Shown here in pieces: positions 62,084 to 64,000 of a stretch of DNA of 64,000 bases. How positions within the stretch are numbered: position 1 is the stretch's first letter; each line of letters begins with the position of its first letter. The notes beneath the pieces are model-generated. The model was not told where the DNA came from. It made no database searches and was given only the letters and a program-made list of their open reading frames with translations. The DNA is from Oscillospiraceae bacterium (GTDB taxonomy: Bacteria > Bacillota > Clostridia > Oscillospirales > Ruminococcaceae), in NCBI GenBank assembly GCA_017505635.1, contig JAFVOU010000016.1:62001-126000 (forward strand), written 5' to 3'. The position numbers and the translations under genes were made by a program.

Positions 62084-64000
62084 TTACGCTGTTGTTTTTT
62101 CTTTTTTTCTCTGAATTAATTTAACAATTTCCACAATCGGAATTACACTGAAGGCAAGAGCCATGGATATTGCGTATTCAGCAAGGCTGATATGTTCAAA
62201 ACCAAATGCATTGCTGAGGAACGGAACATAAAGCACTGCCGTTGTAAGCACAAGGCTAAGAATCATGGAACCGAGAAGATATTTGTTATGTGCAGGCATT
62301 TTAAATATGCTCTTGCGGCGGCTTCGCATATTGTAACTGTGAAAAATTTCTGCCATGCTCATTGTAAGAAAAGCCATTGTCATACCATCAGCACTGTTTG
62401 CAAACTCCCACACACCGCTTTCGATATAATGCCCCGTAAAGTATGCAACAAGAGTAAGAACTGCAACCATTACACCCTGGTATATAACATCTATCCCAAG
62501 ACCGTCCGAGAAGATACCGCTGTTGCTTGGACGCGGAGGTCTTGCCATAACGTCACCCTCTGCTTCTTCCATACCAAGAGCAAGTGCAGGCAGTGTATCC
62601 GTAATAAGGTTTATCCACAGAAGATGAACCGGTTTGAGCAGAACAAAGCCCATAAGGGTTGCAGCAAATATACCGACAACTTCACTCATATTGGAAGCAA
62701 GCAGAAACTGAATGGATTTTCTGATATTGTCGTAGATACGTCTGCCTTCTTCCACCGCACCAACAATTGTAGCAAAGTTGTCATCTGCAAGAACCATATC
62801 CGCAACGTTTTTTGTAACATCTGTACCTGTGATGCCCATTGCAACACCGATATCAGAAGCTTTTATTGACGGTGCATCATTAACACCGTCACCTGTCATG
62901 GCACACACATAACCTTTTTCCTTAAAGGTTTTAACAATTTTTGTTTTGTGCTGTGGCTGCACACGGGCATATACGGAATAGTTTTCTATATTGTCAAAAT
63001 AGAATTTTTCGTCAAGTTCATCAAGCTGGCTGCCGCTGAGTGCCTGGCTTGCATCTGTAATAATACCAAGCTGTTTTGCAATGGCAACAGCTGTGTCCTT
63101 GTGGTCCCCCGTAATCATTACCGGACGGATACCTGCTGCGCGGCATTCCCTGATAGCTTCCACAACCTCAGGACGAACCGGGTCAATCATACCTGTAAGA
63201 CCGATAAAAATCAAATCTTTTTCAAGTTTTTCAGGTGTCTGGTCTTCAGGAACTTCTGTATATGTTTTATAAGCAGCTGCAAGTACACGCAAAGCACGGT
63301 CTGCAAATGCCTTGTTCTGTGCCATTATTTCTGAACGTTTTGCTTCGTCAAAAACTTTTACTGTGCCGTTTTCAATATAATGTGTACATCTTTTTAGGAT
63401 TTCATCAGGTGCACCTTTTGTATACTGAGTAACCGTACCTTCCATATTGTGTACTGTTGACATCATTTTTCTGGAAGAATCAAACGGTGCTTCTGCCACA
63501 CGCGGATATTTTTCATCAAGTGCTGTTTTGTTTACACTGTTTTTGAATGCAAAGTTCACAAGAGCTGCTTCTGTAGCTTCGCCCACAGCTTCGTTGTTTT
63601 CAAGGTGTGCATCATTACAGAGAGCCATTGCTGTGGAAAGAAGTTCAGCCTCGCCTGTATAATCTGTAACAGTCATTTTGTTCTGTGTAAGCGTACCTGT
63701 TTTATCCGAACATATAATCTGTGCACAGCCAAGAGTTTCAACCGCTGTAAGCCGACGTATAACCGCATTGCGTCTGGACATATTGGTAACACCGATACTT
63801 AAAACAAGTGTTACCACTGTTGCAAGACCTTCCGGAATTGCAGCAACCGCAAGGGATACTGCAACCATAAATGTTTCAAGCATTGCCCTGCCTTCAAAGC
63901 TGCCGTTGCGGATAAGTGTAAATGCAAAGATAAACACACATATACCAAGAACAACAAAGCTGAGAACTTTACTGAGCTGGGCAAGTTTTTTCTGAAGCGG
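62084..64000 (-). CDS. Calcium-type P-type ATPase (5' end outside window)
   Basis: The C-terminal 638 residues of a P2-type cation pump are present. The reading frame is open up to base 64000, so the N-terminus (actuator domain and first helices) is missing. It has AIPEGLATVVTLVLSIGV (PEGL in helix M4), phosphorylation site CSDKTGTLTQNKMTVTD, KGAPDEIL, MITGDHKDTAVAIAKQLGI, TGDGVNDAPSIKASDIGVAMG, and six C-terminal helices including WINLITDTLPALALGME. The sequence fits the SERCA/PMCA-like calcium ATPases; manganese or sodium transport by relatives cannot be excluded. Confidence 0.93.
   Translation of the reverse strand, partial: PLQKKLAQLSKVLSFVVLGICVFIFAFTLIRNGSFEGRAMLETFMVAVSLAVAAIPEGLATVVTLVLSIGVTNMSRRNAVIRRLTAVETLGCAQIICSDKTGTLTQNKMTVTDYTGEAELLSTAMALCNDAHLENNEAVGEATEAALVNFAFKNSVNKTALDEKYPRVAEAPFDSSRKMMSTVHNMEGTVTQYTKGAPDEILKRCTHYIENGTVKVFDEAKRSEIMAQNKAFADRALRVLAAAYKTYTEVPEDQTPEKLEKDLIFIGLTGMIDPVRPEVVEAIRECRAAGIRPVMITGDHKDTAVAIAKQLGIITDASQALSGSQLDELDEKFYFDNIENYSVYARVQPQHKTKIVKTFKEKGYVCAMTGDGVNDAPSIKASDIGVAMGITGTDVTKNVADMVLADDNFATIVGAVEEGRRIYDNIRKSIQFLLASNMSEVVGIFAATLMGFVLLKPVHLLWINLITDTLPALALGMEEAEGDVMARPPRPSNSGIFSDGLGIDVIYQGVMVAVLTLVAYFTGHYIESGVWEFANSADGMTMAFLTMSMAEIFHSYNMRSRRKSIFKMPAHNKYLLGSMILSLVLTTAVLYVPFLSNAFGFEHISLAEYAISMALAFSVIPIVEIVKLIQRKKEKTTA

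Overview
The window is core chromosome of a low-GC, spore-forming Gram-positive bacterium of the class Clostridia. Three things support this: both PolC and DnaE replicative polymerases are present; the order rpsB-tsf-pyrH-frr-uppS-cdsA-dxr-rseP-ispG-polC is typical of Firmicutes; and there is an intact spoIIGA-sigE-sigG sporulation block. ThyX, HprK, a tungsten-type aldehyde oxidoreductase and four-cluster ferredoxin modules suggest an anaerobe. The genus cannot be named from the sequence alone. Almost every gene is on the minus strand. The exceptions are a lipoprotein, an orphan gene, a pseudouridine synthase and deoB. I saw no prophage, transposase, integrase, tRNA, 16S/23S rRNA or CRISPR array.

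Layout, described in minus-strand transcription order within each block. 1-11.0 kb: rpsB-tsf, pyrH-frr, then uppS-cdsA-dxr-rseP-ispG-polC (translation, UMP kinase, undecaprenyl and MEP isoprenoid synthesis, phospholipid precursor, site-2 protease, replication); polC runs off the left edge. 11.0-13.4 kb: a Nudix-GNAT fusion and a BrnQ transporter. 13.4-16.2 kb: spoIIGA-sigE-sigG-ylmC/ymxH. 16.3-26.1 kb: one tightly packed block hprK-PHP-glk-murB-rapZ-whiA-dnaE-pfkA. 26.2-32.2 kb: trxA, a Crp/Fnr regulator, YbjQ, Nudix, ABC-F, YbaK, an alpha/beta hydrolase and a YjjG-type HAD phosphatase. 32.2-35.0 kb: the SRP RNA followed by dnaX-ybaB-recR. 35.1-37.0 kb: an isolated plus-strand lipoprotein gene with its own promoter and terminator.

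37.2-41.8 kb holds the most unusual locus. A tungsten-type aldehyde:ferredoxin oxidoreductase is followed by a MoaD-like sulfur carrier and a protein that fuses two double-cluster ferredoxin modules (four 4Fe-4S motifs) to a complete iron-dependent alcohol dehydrogenase, then a small zinc ribbon. The arrangement suggests ferredoxin-coupled interconversion of acids, aldehydes and alcohols. A PduL phosphotransacylase lies next to it under its own promoter.

42.6-56 kb: an orphan 147-residue gene, then pcrA-thyX-tmk-like-DUF2156-GNAT-mltG-U32 and recD2-comF-mreB-ygjP-like. 56-64 kb: a MATE pump divergent from an RluA-type synthase, a GrpB-like protein, pyk divergent from deoB, and the 3' part of a calcium-type P-ATPase that runs off the right edge.

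A recurring small-scale feature is a rho-independent terminator whose U-run directly abuts, or whose 3' arm contains, the ribosome binding site of the next gene (uppS, the YgjP-like gene and a 96-residue membrane protein). This suggests read-through or attenuation control.
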